Source: Halicephalobus mephisto
Taxonomy: Eukaryota > Nematoda > Chromadorea > Rhabditida > Panagrolaimidae
DNA length: 37,704 nucleotides
Direction: 5' to 3'
Assembly: GCA_009193035.1 (NCBI GenBank)
Contig: SWDT01000534.1
Span: forward strand, 1 to 37,704
A program made the translations under genes and the position numbers. Under the pieces are notes generated by a model that saw nothing but the letters and a program-made list of their open reading frames with translations, was not told the DNA's origin and made no database searches. Shown in pieces: positions 20,211-31,679 of this stretch (position 1 is its first letter; every line of letters starts with the position of its first letter).

Positions 20211-23198
20211 TTACAATTCATCTCTAGCTACTTCTGCAATCCATTTGCCACTAGGAGTATCAAATTTGAATTCCTTTGCTAAATTATCCCAGAAGTCTAT
20301 TTTCTCTTTCCAGAGATCTTCTCCGATCCATGGTTTCTGATTTACGTGAATGAAGGGGATTTTTCCTTTTTCCACTTTTGGAACCTTCAAATTTGCAGCA
20401 CTAGGGACTCCGGTTTTTGCAAAGTTGATGAGTAACTCTGCAAAGATGTCTACTGTAGTTTTGAAATCTCCTTGAAAAGGGATATTTGGTAATAAATTAT
20501 TTCCTCCAAAAAGAGCTATGATATCTGCAGCATGAGAAGCTCCGTCGACTAGTGGATTCGGAAACGGAGGAAAATCATAAACATAAAAGTATACAGTATA
20601 CCCGAGTTTTGTTTTCAACAAGGCCTCTCTCATGCTCGCGATGTTGAAGTGGATGTCGCTGAATAACTCAACGTAGCTTTGAAAGACTTGATGATGAGAG
20701 TATTTGGAAGAATGCCCAAGATAAAAATCGCAAATTTTGTCGATGGCTTCTTTGTTTCGTTTGCCGTAGGCATTGTCTTGAGAAAGAAGAATATGAACAT
20801 TGTGTCTGAATCGTGTTTCATTGAGTGTAGCTGCATCTTCTGGATCGAGAGGAAAGTACTTGGCTTTCGACTTGAAGGTCGGACTCTTGATAGCTGAAAA
20901 CTAACAAGAATTAAAAACCTATGATTAAGTTTGATTATGATTGGATATGACCGTATACAAGATATGAGAAGCTCTAGGCTTTAAAAAAGGTCGAGGACGC
21001 CCCAGAATGCGCTGGACGGATCCGATGAAGAAGACGACAGATGAACATAACACGAAAAATTCAGACGCAAAAACAGCTTGGCCACGTCTAGCCCAGGATC
21101 GAGCACAATGGAAGACGTTGGCACCTGCAATCAGTACCCAAGCTGCCCTTATATAGCGAGGGAGAGAAAGGATCAAAAAGCCTCCACGTACGTTAAATAT
21201 ATGTGGTAAGAGTGCTTAGTACTTGACAATTTTTTGCTTTGATATACAAGTGGAATAAAGGAAAATACACCCTGAACTGGATTAGATTGAAGTTTTTCAA
21301 CAAAATCTGTATTAAATTTGATTGGAAATTTTTAAAATGATCTATAATGAACTAGATTGGGACTTTCGAGAATGAAACAGGAAATGTAGAACTTTTTTGT
21401 CACCCAGGTGACATCATTTCGAATGATATTCCGTCTTGTCTGATTAATTATAAATTATTTCTATTACTTTTCACCTGCTTATTGCTTGATACCATAATCT
21501 ACCAATTATAAACCCACCGAACAGAATATCTTCCATGCTACAGACTCCGATTAAAGCTGATTTTTTCCCTCTTTTTTTGTAGATAGTTTCGAAATCGACA
21601 TCTTTTTCGATCAATTCTCCGTCGATCCTGGGATTGAAGGAAGTTACTTTCATGGAATCGCCGGGGATAATCTCGTCAGTAAGACTTATCTGAGCTTTCA
21701 TCAACTCTTCGGCAGTTTTCGCTTTGAGACATTTTTTCTTTTCGCTTGAGGACCCGACGCAATTTGAAGCTTCTTCGAACTTTTCAGAATTTTGAAGGAC
21801 TTTGTCGTCCAGTGCCCAAAGACCTAAAGCTGATCCTGACATCGGGATGGATTTGGAAAATAGATTTTCCGTTTCTGGAGTGAGGGATAAAATCGAAGTA
21901 CTTGCACCACCAGCAGATTCTCCGAAAATCGTAACTTTGGATGGATTTCCTCCGAAATTTTGAATGATTTCTTGAACGAATTTCAAGGCCTGGATTTGAT
22001 CCCAAATACCGTTATTACCGAGGGATTCAGAGTCTCCAGTAGTGTAAAAACCAAATGGACCTAGACGGTATTGGATAGCAACCAGGACGATTCCCTTCGA
22101 GACCATTCTGTCCGCAGCTCTTTCGTAATTGACATCACTGGCAGAACCGATGATAAACGCTCCTGAAAAAAATAAAATAATTTTTAAAGCTTAGAAATTC
22201 TAAAAAATAAATAATATTTTCAAATTTTGATGTTGTACATGTTAAAAAACAAAAAATTTCTGTGATGACGGATTTTTTTAGTTGTATGTTCATTTTTATG
22301 AAAAAAAACTTAAAAAATCTTAATTTTTAAGTAAAACGAATTCTTGTCTTAAGTTCCAGTGTGAAAAGACAGAAAAAAATAAATTATAAATCTATACGAA
22401 AATATTGAATTTATTAAAAAAATTAATCTCAAAACGAAAACTCTAATTTGGATCTAATACAGAAATGTCTCAAAACGAAAACTTTAATTTGAATTTAATA
22501 CAGAAATGTATCTCATGACGAAAATTTTAGAATTATTCCATCATCAAAGAACAAACCTCCGTGGATAAAGACCATAACTGGGTATCCTTCTGGATCTTCT
22601 GAAGGCTGTTTGGGACGGATGATATTGAGGTACAAACAGTCTTCTTGTCCATTAGGGTTCAAAATAGACGGCCAAGCCAAACAAGGAGGTGCTGCTTTCA
22701 CCGCTTCGAGGGTCTTTGACCACGGATCTGGTGGTTGGGGTTTCTGAAAACATAATTATTCCAAAATTCATTATTTTAAAAACACTTTTGTGAAAAACTC
22801 AAGATTTTTAAAGTTATTTTTCGTTTTAAGAACTTTCGAAGAAACATTTTTTTGAAATTTTTAAAGTTAAAATTTTTCGAAATTTGAAAATTAAAATTTA
22901 TTTGTAATTTGTGATTTTACACCGAAAATTGCATTATTGTAAAAATTAAAAATAAACTTCATTGTGGAATTTTTTAAACATAAATTTGTATATTTTTAAT
23001 CTTCCAAAAAATGCAAACCTCAAATCTCAATTCTCCGATCGGAGGTTTCGCGAAAGGGATCCCCAAGAAAACTTCGGTTTCATATCCTCTGTCGGCCGTG
23101 AACTCAAATCCTTGAATATTTCCATATTTGGTCTTCACAATTGGGTCTCCAACGACTAGTCCAACAAGGACTGCAATGAAAAAAGTAAATTTCTTCAT
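20211..23198 (-). CDS. Type-B carboxylesterase, ER-resident (RDEL tail)
   Basis: Exons (minus): 23198-23019, 22743-22557, 22162-21518, 20893-20211; 564 aa. The product is an alpha/beta hydrolase that cleaves carboxylic esters. Residues 1-17 are a signal peptide ([17 protein letters not shown]). Family signatures are EDCLYLNI and the nucleophile elbow [10 protein letters not shown] (Ser205). The acid residue is probably Glu333 in [10 protein letters not shown], and the His is His458 in GASHAADI. An oxyanion-type HGG lies at about 121-123. The protein ends ARDEL, a KDEL-like ER-retrieval signal, which recalls the nematode gut esterase GES-1; orthology is not shown. The last intron uses G|GTGGGT and contains an antisense LINE fragment. 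The catalytic triad is complete, so it should be active. It converges with the Neuralized gene. Confidence 0.92.
20986..21156 (+). mobile_element. Non-LTR retrotransposon (LINE) ORF2 C-terminal fragment
   Basis: A 56-codon plus-strand frame with [10 protein letters not shown] near its start and [16 protein letters not shown] near its end, then a stop. The GRPRxRW ... AQDRxxW pattern is typical of the extreme C-terminus of non-LTR reverse transcriptase polyproteins. An in-frame stop lies about 18 codons upstream and no RT core is present, so it is a dead 5'-truncated insertion. It lies antisense inside the last esterase intron (20894-21517). Confidence 0.7.
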
Positions 23199-23753
23199 CT
23201 CTTCAATAAATGAAGAAACGTTAAATTTGTTTCGCTTCAGAGTGAGCTTAAAAGATAACTATTGGAACACGTGAAAGACCCAGCTCTTTTAACGAGAAAT
23301 TGGTCTTACTACTTGCGTGAATCAACAACAAAGTGAACACAAAGTGGAGCTGGAATTGTGTCCAACTATGATCATTGTGGTTATTTCTTTTTATTCACTT
23401 TCAACTTTCAAATTCGACTCTCAATTTTACTCAACATGTCAATATGATCCTATAAATCTTCAAAGGATAAAAATCAATATTTTTACGTTTAAAATAAATT
23501 TTAACTTTTTGTATAATTCTCGATTTAGTAGCATGATTGTGATGTGTGGTCTATAATCGATGTTGCACCTTTGTTAAATCAATTTTTTGTTCTTTGTAGT
23601 GTTTGTATTAAAAACGTGGTTAGAATTCAAACCGGCTTATAAGTGAATCGAACCCAAAGCACAGAGTTAAAAATAACCATTATCAGAACTATTGATTTTT
23701 GAACCGAATTAATTTTATTTGAACTCTTTGATTTTTAAAATGCAATCGAACTT

Positions 23754-23907
23754 GGATATAAAATACCTCCTTGGAACCGGTCAAAGCATATGTTATAACA
23801 AAGGATATATTATAGTGAGGTAATTTTGAAGGCAGACTGATCAAATTCACTCTCTCACACCGTATGATATAACGTGAGATATGTTATAGCGAAGGTATTT
23901 TATATCC
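23754..23907. mobile_element. Inverted-repeat element family 3, copy 1
   Basis: The ends GGATATAAAATACCT and AGGTATTTTATATCC are perfect 15-bp inverted repeats. Inside are pairs such as TATGTTATAACAAAGGATATA and ATATAACGTGAGATATGTTA. Non-coding, MITE-like, followed by TTCTACTGTA. Confidence 0.75.
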
Positions 23908-24462
23908 AAATTCTACTGTAGTTAGATTCGAAGTCGACAATTGTGATCATGAATAAAGTTTGATATCGTGCCCTTTAAACTAAGTCCAAATTGACATCCA
24001 TGTCCATATATCCTCCGTTGTAATTTTCAAGATATACTCCCGAATGTTCTTTAATAATTGGCTATATGAAAAGGTCCTCAAATGTAAAAATTCTTACTAA
24101 AATGACATTGATTCTCAAAACTAGGTAATTGAGATAAATGGATAAAAATTCACCTGTGACCATTATGCCAGGTGTAATTTTTGACTTGATCTTAAGTTTC
24201 TTCTCGATTTCAATGGTCTTTTCTTCAAGCTGGAAGGTAGTGCATGTACAATGCAAAATGAGATCATTCATTCACACTACAATGTAACTTTCATTACAAT
24301 CAATATGGAAAATTAAATCTTAAGATAGTCGTCAAAGCAATTGTTGTTTTTCTTCATCTTTTGTCTTCATACATGCAGAAAAATATTGCTCCAGTTGATC
24401 TAATATTCATGAACCATCAAGTACTGTATAATTTAAAACTATGAGAATACAATATAACTTAA

Positions 24463-24608
24463 ATATAAGATACCTCTGTTATAATATATCTCACGTTATA
24501 GCATATGGTGTGAGTTTGGTTAGTCTGACTTCAAATTGACCCCTTCTATAATATATCCTTTGTTATAACATACGCTTTGGCCAGTCCTAAGGAGGTGTCT
24601 TATATCTA
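24463..24608. mobile_element. Inverted-repeat element family 3, copy 2
   Basis: Ends ATATAAGATACCTC and GAGGTGTCTTATAT, with internal TATATCTCACGTTATAGCATA and ATATATCCTTTGTTATAACA that match copy 1 in reverse. Also followed by TTCTACTGTA. Confidence 0.75.
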
Positions 24609-25465
24609 AGTTCTACTGTAATAGAGGTATCGATTGAAAGTCCTTCCAATACCTCTACTGCACTGTTTATCTCTTCACAGAGACACTATCTGATGTATAT
24701 CGGAATAGAGGAAATGCTACACAAAGTACTAAGTTATTCATTTTTCTTTTGATTTAATTTCGTGTGCAAAATACCCATGCAAAATTATAAACACATTGAA
24801 AAACATTTTCCATAGTAAAAATAGAATAAACATTGTAGTTGGTCGAATAATTCATGAAGTGATTGTTGATATTATGAAAATAAAAAACATGGCTTTTGAA
24901 CTTTGAATGACATGAACGTGGACACATTCTTTGGTTTAAAGTAATCAAACAGTTGTTCAGAAGAAGAACATTAAAATATAAAATATTTGACAACTACATT
25001 ATTAAAAAACATCTTGTTTCTTCTGACCAAATTTGGAATAAACAACATTTGAAAGCTTCTTTATTAAATATTTAGTAATCGTTGAAGCAAATAGTCTAAG
25101 ATTTTCTACAATTTTGCTTTTACTTTCTCATCAATAGACTTTTTCATGTTGTCAATGCTCAGATATCGATATTTTGATTATTACTGTCTCATTGACAGCA
25201 TTCACAACTTAAGAGACTTTTTTTCCACATAAATTCAACATTGCAGAGCGCTAACCTTTCATACAAGTTAAACAATTTAGCGAACTTTCGTTATAAAAAA
25301 TTAATCAATTTTAATTATTTTCTAAAGAAAAGTCTCCGAATCAGAATTTGTACTATTAATGAGACATGTGTTATTTCCAATCAGCTTATCATATTTCATT
25401 CTTTGTAGTTACCAGTATTTCTAGCTGCTAAGTGTTCTAAAATTAAGTGGAAAACGCTCTCATTT

Positions 25466-25472
25466 TCACCTG
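25466..25472 (+). promoter_or_regulatory. E-box upstream of receptor A
   Basis: TCACCTG, with CACCTG 50 bp or so before the ATG at 25522. The surrounding phrase TTTTCACCTG recurs before receptors C and D. E-boxes of the CACSTG type upstream of nematode chemoreceptor genes have been linked to bHLH control in sensory neurons. Confidence 0.6.
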
Positions 25473-25521
25473 AGGTTAGGAAGAACCAAACTGAACTGCG
25501 GTTGTGTTTCTTAAAAACTTG

Positions 25522-26570
25522 ATGGAAGTTAATTCGTCACTTCATCGATATTCAGATCCTCCAATTATCAAAGTTTATTTGATTTTCACCAGAGTGATGG
25601 TCGTTATCTCAACATTCTTCTACATTCTTATGTTGTATCTAATATTATTCAGGAGTAATAAACTAGGAGATTACAAATATTACATCTTTCCAACGGTTAC
25701 ATTCATCTACTTGTTCGAACTTATGCTGACTATTTGTCAACCAGTTTTTATCTTCCCCGTTGTGGGAGGTTACGCCAAAGGTCTTATACAAAATACCTCT
25801 AGTATTGTGACTTTTGTCTGTCTAATAATGATAATACTCCTTGTTTTATACGGATTAATGGGAATGTTCTCGTCTATGATCTTTAGATACAGGATTATAG
25901 CTCCGACATGCATTAAAAAGTGGCTTGAAATCAAATGGATTTATTACGGAATTATTGCTTGTGGATATATCGGTATTACTTTAGCAATTTTCTTTTGTCT
26001 AATTTTTGCGAGACCAAATAAGAAGGTAAGGATACCAAATAGTTGATTTATTCAATACTCGATTTTCAGAACCTTGACTCCTTCTTATCGAGTAATCCAC
26101 AATATATAAATCTTGCAGCAGAACCCACTTTGATAATTTTCAATTCAGACGAGTTCTCGCCTTCCAACATCTTCATCATTGACTACTTCATAATTGTCTT
26201 CCTCATCGTTTACAGTATCGTTCTCATCATCCACCTTGAGAAACGGCTTAATAGACAAATGTCTCATATGTCTACTGCAACTTTTAAACTTCAGAAGATG
26301 ATGAATACTTGTTTCAAGGCCGAGCTTCTATCTACTCATCTATTCCTTCTCTACCCTTTCGCTGCAGCAGTCTTCGTGATACATACCAAGAACCCGTACA
26401 GCGCTACTATTTGCCATGGGGTGCTCATGTTCGGATCTCTCTACCCCATCATCCTGTACTCCTCTATGATCTACTTCATCAAGCCCTACAAAGTGTGGTT
26501 GGCAGAGTTCCTTCATATCAGAATTAACTCAAGAATTAGTCATATGCGAAGCTCCATATTCACAATATAA
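25522..26570 (+). CDS. Serpentine chemoreceptor A (Str superfamily, sri/srh-like)
   Basis: Exons 25522-26025 and 26070-26570, 44-bp intron, phase 0, 334 aa. A seven-helix receptor of the nematode chemosensory type. Near the N-terminus is YSDPP, then helix 1 (VVISTFFYILMLYLILF), the loop FRSNKLGDYKYY, and helix 2/3 motifs ICQPVFIFPVVGGYAKG. The second exon has TATFKLQKMM, an HTKNPYSATICHG loop and the last helix before YFIKPYKVWLAE. The QP...FP...GY.G pattern and total length match the sri/srh families, but I do not assign a class firmly. Such receptors act in sensory cilia and signal through G proteins. Start chosen at the ATG aligned with receptor C; the frame upstream has only GTG. It is the most diverged of the four in the second half of exon 1. 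Confidence 0.88.
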
Positions 26571-26956
26571 AAATAAACAATCATTTGTTGTTATAAAAAT
26601 AGCAATGGAATGTATGTCATAAAAAGAACAGTAGTACTAGGTAGAAATTAAAATAGTTTGGAAAATATAAATTCGAAGTTGTCAACAGGTTACAGAGTGA
26701 AAAATCAAGTGTAAAATTTACTGATACGGGAAATTCATTAGTATTAGAATTTCCAGATCGAGACCTCAGAATAGGAAAGTTAGAAAACAAATATTGAAAA
26801 TCTTGTTTTGTCTAAATAACATACAAAGTACAAAGTCCCCACCAACCATATAATCCTCAATATTAAAAGCACTTTTTAAATTTCATATTACTCTGACACA
26901 GTTCTCCCACTTTCACCACTTCATTTATCGAACACTTTGTTTATATTTAAAATTCT

Positions 26957-28005
26957 TTATTTGAGATAACTTGTCAAATCGAAAGCTTCTTGACATTCTT
27001 TCTTCTGAATATTGATGAAAGTAACCTTGTGGTGTTTTCCTAGGAACAAAGCGTGATAAATGGGCAAGTAGTTAGAATCCGGAGCGTTGAATTGCTCCAA
27101 AAAGTCCTTGACGTATTCCTGACTCTCCGGTGGGAATCTATGAAGTTCTGCATCAATTTGACAGAACGCTACTCCTTGGCTATCCAATTTTCCTCCTGGC
27201 AAAAGTTCTCTGAGGATACTGAATTCGACACCTTCAATGTCGATAGTCATGTAATGGATGAACCGTTCTCCGATGTAAGTGTCGAGGAGATGAATAAATG
27301 GAGAAACTGTGATATTCTTATTGACATAGGTGGTTTTTTGGCGAACTTTGAGAGATAAAGTACCGGATTTCATTCCTGAAATAAAAAAAAAATTGGATCC
27401 AGTGATTTCAAAAATAAAAAACTTTCATTCCAGAATTTTGTAAATTTTTAAAGCCAAATTCTAAAAAATAAAAATTTTTACGAACCATTTTCTTATTGAT
27501 TTTTTCTATCGAAAAACTCACCGACTCCATATGGGATAATTTCACCAAAGTTGCCGAATCCAGCATATTGATCAGAACTAGCTTCGATTCCGAATAACCT
27601 ACATCCAGGATACTTTACTTTGAACTGCCTCTCCGCCTTATCGTCTCCTCCGATGCCTACAGTAAGCCAAATACATTTTTCTTGATCAAAATCAGGTTTC
27701 ATCGGTAAGAAAATTTTATTTTCCTCGAAGTAAGCCGTGCTGAAAAAGTCGAATGTCGAAAATGGCAAAATATGCATACAGTTTTCAAAGTTCTCAAAAT
27801 ATACAGCAGCCGTGACAGGTGTCTGAATTTTCTTCCTGGTGCACTCCCGGAAGGTTTGGATGATTTTGTTCCTAGGAATAATGTTATATTTCAATAACGA
27901 ACTTCTCGAATATTTGAGTGGTTTGATTATAGTGAGCCAAGTGAAGAAACCAATGACGACAGCTCCGATCAAGAAATACATTTTGTTAGTGTTTGTGTAC
28001 CTCAT
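26957..28005 (-). CDS. FkbM-like (Methyltransf_21) methyltransferase, membrane-anchored
   Basis: Exons (minus): 28005-27522 and 27375-26957, phase 1, 300 aa. A single hydrophobic segment (FLIGAVVIGFFTWLTII, about residues 10-26) suggests a type II membrane anchor. The fold region has CIWLTVGIGGDDKAE and KYPGCRLFGIEAS, which resemble the SAM-binding part of the FkbM-like methyltransferases expanded in nematodes. Later come PYGVGM, HYMTIDIEGVEFSIL and CQIDAELH. The reaction would be SAM-dependent O-methylation of an unknown substrate. A TTATTTTCAG acceptor lies 3 nt before the ATG, so the mRNA is probably trans-spliced or has a 5' UTR intron. The gene sits antisense between receptors A and B; there is no reason to link its function to them. 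Confidence 0.85.
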
Positions 28006-28008
28006 TTT

Positions 28009-28017
28009 CTGAAAATA
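28009..28017 (-). other. Probable trans-splice or 5' UTR splice acceptor
   Basis: TATTTTCAG on the minus strand, 3 nt upstream of the methyltransferase ATG (28005). The position is typical of SL1 addition in nematodes; a 5' UTR intron is the alternative. Confidence 0.55.
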
Positions 28018-29683
28018 ATAATAAATGTTTCAAATTGCAAATTTCCGATTTCTTTTGTAAGAGATCATAGTTCATCTGATAGTAATAGGGTTCCAGATGG
28101 ATATTTCTGTATCTTAAAAAATTCCAAAGCAAGGAAATGATTTCAAAAAGATTATTTACTACACAAAAGATTATCACTTGCGTGATGCAAGACGTAACAA
28201 ATACGCAACACTTTTCGTCGTTAAAGGCTTCGTAACTGCTATATAATGATCAGTATAATTTTCGTCAAATGTTATGATTTTTGGAAATAGTGTTATGAAT
28301 TGTATCACAAATGGAAGACACTAATTATATATATTTATGGCAAATTAATCAATAATCATAATTAAGGATTCAACTGATGCGAATCAGTTTATAGAGCTTT
28401 ACAAAGTAATAACTTGTAAACACAGAAATCCTCTTAAGAGGTACTGAAAATAGGAAAAATTCATTTCGTAAAAACAAATACTGAAGAGTCGTAATAGCAT
28501 GATAGACAGATCAGGAACTGTTACATATTAAACGCAATAGATATTTATATAACGATAGAAGAACACACATAGGGCAATAATAGGAAGTGCTGTATTTTAC
28601 ACCCTTAGCGCTTTTATACTGCTCAAATAATGGTTCATCCTGGTTCGTGCTCGCTATACGGTGGAGCCGGGTCTGAGCGTTCCATAACAGAAACCAAATT
28701 CCAAAAAAATCGGGAATAGAGAAAACGGTTTTCCCATTCCTCCTTATTGTTTCAAAAAACTCATTCAACGATGGCTATTTATTTGTTTAGAAAGGTGACA
28801 GAGGTGACCGACAAATCTAATATTTATTTTCATAAAAATTCTAAAAAATGCGGAGGACGACGAATCAAAAATTGAAAAATGCTGCAGGTTCATCGCCACA
28901 AAATAAAAATGTGGTTAAAAAACGAAATGCGATTAAAAATTAAAAAAATGTTTTCAAAATCTCCTTCACTTATAAAGATATATTGAATTAGTATAAACGG
29001 CTTTTTAAAAAGCATTTTACTTGATATAGCATAAAAAATACAAATATTTTTAGTTTTGAACAAAAAATACCTAGATGATAGTAATTGATGAAGAAAACTA
29101 ATCAACTTCAGAATCTATTCTTAAAGCAAAACTACAGGCGGTCTCAGAAATAAAGTTGAAGATTATAAGGAACAGATATCATTCAGGAAGAACGAAATCA
29201 ATTAAACTTCATTTAGTACAATTGCAATCTTAAAGTTTGCCATCAAAAGATTCGAAGAACGAAATATAATCTATTTCAGAACTAAAAACTAAAGATTCGA
29301 GTCCTCTGCTTTAAATAGTTGTTGTTCGAATCTAACAATACTTGAATGATCACAGTGGAATTTGTACTATATTTCAATTAATCCAAAAATATGAGTATTC
29401 AAATGCTATTACAGCTATACAACAATATAACTATCTTACATAAAATTATAAGATTTAACAATCGTGGTGAATGATTGCACAGCGCTAAATCTCTATCAAA
29501 TAGTGAGTAAACTATTGAGATTTTTCAAAAAATTAAATGTAGTTATTTCTTGAGAAATAGCTTATAATAATTTTCTTATGCATTATTAATAAGAAATGTG
29601 TTATTTTCAATATACCGCTCACTCACTGCATTGATTAATGGTTCTATCTGTTGGAAATTAAGCAATATTAATTCCTACAATTC
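28018..29683. other. Intergenic region, methyltransferase to receptor B
   Basis: About 1.67 kb, AT-rich, with many short T/A runs. A GC-richer patch at about 28590-28690 holds a minus-strand frame starting MERSDPAPPY and only 16 codons long, next to a TATAAAAGCGC phrase. It is too short to call. Nothing else is supportable. Confidence 0.4.
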
Positions 29684-29689
29684 CAGGTG
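29684..29689 (-). promoter_or_regulatory. E-box upstream of receptor B
   Basis: CAGGTG on the plus strand (TTCACCTGG on the minus strand), 45 bp before the ATG at 29735. The core is the same as for the other receptors, but in inverted orientation. Confidence 0.5.
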
Positions 29690-29734
29690 AACTGTTAAGC
29701 AACTTCAATCCAAGCTACGGCTACCAAATAACAA

Positions 29735-30743
29735 ATGAAATTCAATTCCTCATTTGATCAATATTCAGACCCTCCAATTGTCTCACTGTATTTAGCTTTT
29801 ACAAACGTAATGATCATTCTGTCATCGGTGCTCTATTTCGTTATGCTATATTTAATTTTGTTTAATAGTAATAAACTAGGAGATTACAAGTACTACATCT
29901 TTCCAACAATTACATTCGCCTATTTGTTCGAACTTATGCTGACTATTTGTCAACCAGTTTTTATCTTCCCCGTTGTGGGAGGTTACGCCAAAGGCCTCAT
30001 ACAGAATACCTCTAGTATTGTGACTTTTATTTGTCAAATACTTATTGTACTTTTTGCTGGCTATGGAATGCTGGGGACGTATTATGCCATGCTCTTCAGA
30101 TACAAAATTATTGCTCCAGACGTCATCAAGAAGTGGATTAATATCAAATGGGTTTACCGTGGGATTATCGCCTATGGCTACATCAGTATTACTGTAGCAA
30201 TATGCTTTTGGATGTTCTTCATGAGACCGAACAAGGAAGTAGGAAATCAAATGATTGATTTCTATAATACTCGATTTTCAGAACCTTGACTCCTTCTTAT
30301 CGAGTAATCCACAATATATAAATCTCGCAGCAGATGAACCTACTTTGATTATTTTCAACTCAAACGAGTTTTTGCCTTCTTATATATTTTTTATTGATTA
30401 TTTCCTAATTATTCTCTTCATTATTTTCACGTTAATCTTCATCATCCACCTCGAGAAGCGGCTCTATGAACGAAAATCTCACATGCCTTCTACGACTTTC
30501 AAACTTCAAAAGACGACGAACAGCTATTTTAAAATCCAGGTCCTATCTGCTTACTTGTTCCTCCTTTTCCCGATCACTGTGGCAGTATTCGTAATCCATA
30601 CCAAGAACCCGTACGGTGCTACTATTTGTCACAGCGCTGCTATGTTCGGGTCTTTCTACCCTATCTTTCTTTATTCCTCTATGATCTACTTCATCAAACC
30701 TTACAGAATATGTCTTGCAAAGTTCTTTCACATTGGTACCTAA
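29735..30743 (+). CDS. Serpentine chemoreceptor B (sri/srh-like), shortened C-terminus
   Basis: Exons 29735-30238 and 30282-30743, 43-bp intron, phase 0, 321 aa. Same architecture as receptor A: YSDPP, LFNSNKLGDYKYY, ICQPVFIFPVVGGYAKG, and in exon 2 NLDSFLSSNPQY, HTKNPYGATICH and YFIKPYRICLAKF. Exon 1 resembles receptor A in its middle and receptors C and D near its end (FRYKIIAPDVIKKWINIKW). The protein stops at HIGT, about 13 residues short of A. Beyond the stop the sequence still reads as the relatives' tail in another frame, and alignment indicates a single inserted base near 30735-30742. All seven helices remain, so the receptor may still work. Confidence 0.85.
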
Positions 30744-31625
30744 ATCAAGAGTTACCAATATAAGACGCTCCATATTCATGTCATAAAAATAGATAATACA
30801 TATCTAAATAATAAGAATAATAAAGAGAAACACTAACGTTACAGAAGATACCAACGTCGGGTAGCATTTGCACTAGTTAGAAGCGTAAGAATTTGAAATT
30901 AGAATTGATTAATTAAAATGCGAATAGCTTTAAAAATTTCCAAATTTTGAACTGATTTATTTTTTACAAAAATACTTTGGAAGCAAAAAGGTATCTACAA
31001 TTTAACCATGCATCCAGCTAGATGACAAACTACTTGATCACTGCGAGCTTATTATTATCAAGAATAATGAATGTCAGATGTTAGTAATTATGCTGGTTGT
31101 AGTAGCAATATAGAGGTGAAAAGAGAGAATATAATTAATTTCCTGTTTCCAGAATGAACAAACTTGATCGGGGAGTTAGAATTAGTTGTTAGAATTGAGA
31201 TTGTCTTTCGTTGCACTACGCACAAAGCTGCAACTTCTGTAGCTGAGATAATCTTCTCAATCATGGGTATTACATTTATGTGCACGACCGATCTTAAAGT
31301 TGCTCGCAATTTGGATCTTGTTCTGGTTCTATTTACAATTTTGAAACGTTGATTGATAAAAGTTTCTTTGCAAAGACAAATTCACAATTGTGATATATCT
31401 TTTAATTTCTTGTTATTATTTTCCGATGTACTATATAGAAATACAATTTTCAATATTTAAACACCAGCATGCGCCACCCAACACTTTTTCAAAGTTATCG
31501 AATCAAAATTTATGTCATTACTAAAAAGCATATGGCACCTTCAATTACCTTACTGTACTTTTCGAAATTGTCAGTAATTCTAGCTGTTGAGTGTTCTAAA
31601 ATTAAGTGGAAACTACTCCAACTTT
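30744..31625. other. Intergenic region, receptors B to C
   Basis: About 880 bp. The right end (31565-31625) is related to the region before receptor A (GTGTTCTAAAATTAAGTGGAA in both). A patch at 31160-31350 is open on both strands (62-73 codons) and less AT-rich than its surroundings, but shows no recognisable domain. Confidence 0.4.
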
Positions 31626-31631
31626 CACCTG
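31626..31631 (+). promoter_or_regulatory. E-box upstream of receptor C
   Basis: CACCTG within CTTTCACCTGG, 49-54 bp before the ATG at 31680. Confidence 0.6.
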
Positions 31632-31679
31632 GAAGTAGGGAAATTAAATTGGACTGTGGTTGTGCTTCTTAAAAACTTG

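Larger units (their letters stand above)
23199..25465. other. Intergenic region between esterase and receptor A
   Basis: About 2.3 kb, AT-rich. It should hold the esterase promoter at its left end. Two inverted-repeat elements lie here (separate entries). ORFs at 23317, 24062 and 24754 have no recognisable content and biased AT composition, so none is called. Confidence 0.5.

Noticed and set aside
23317..23556. 79-codon plus-strand ORF near the esterase start
   Set aside because: No domain, AT-biased, in the expected promoter region.
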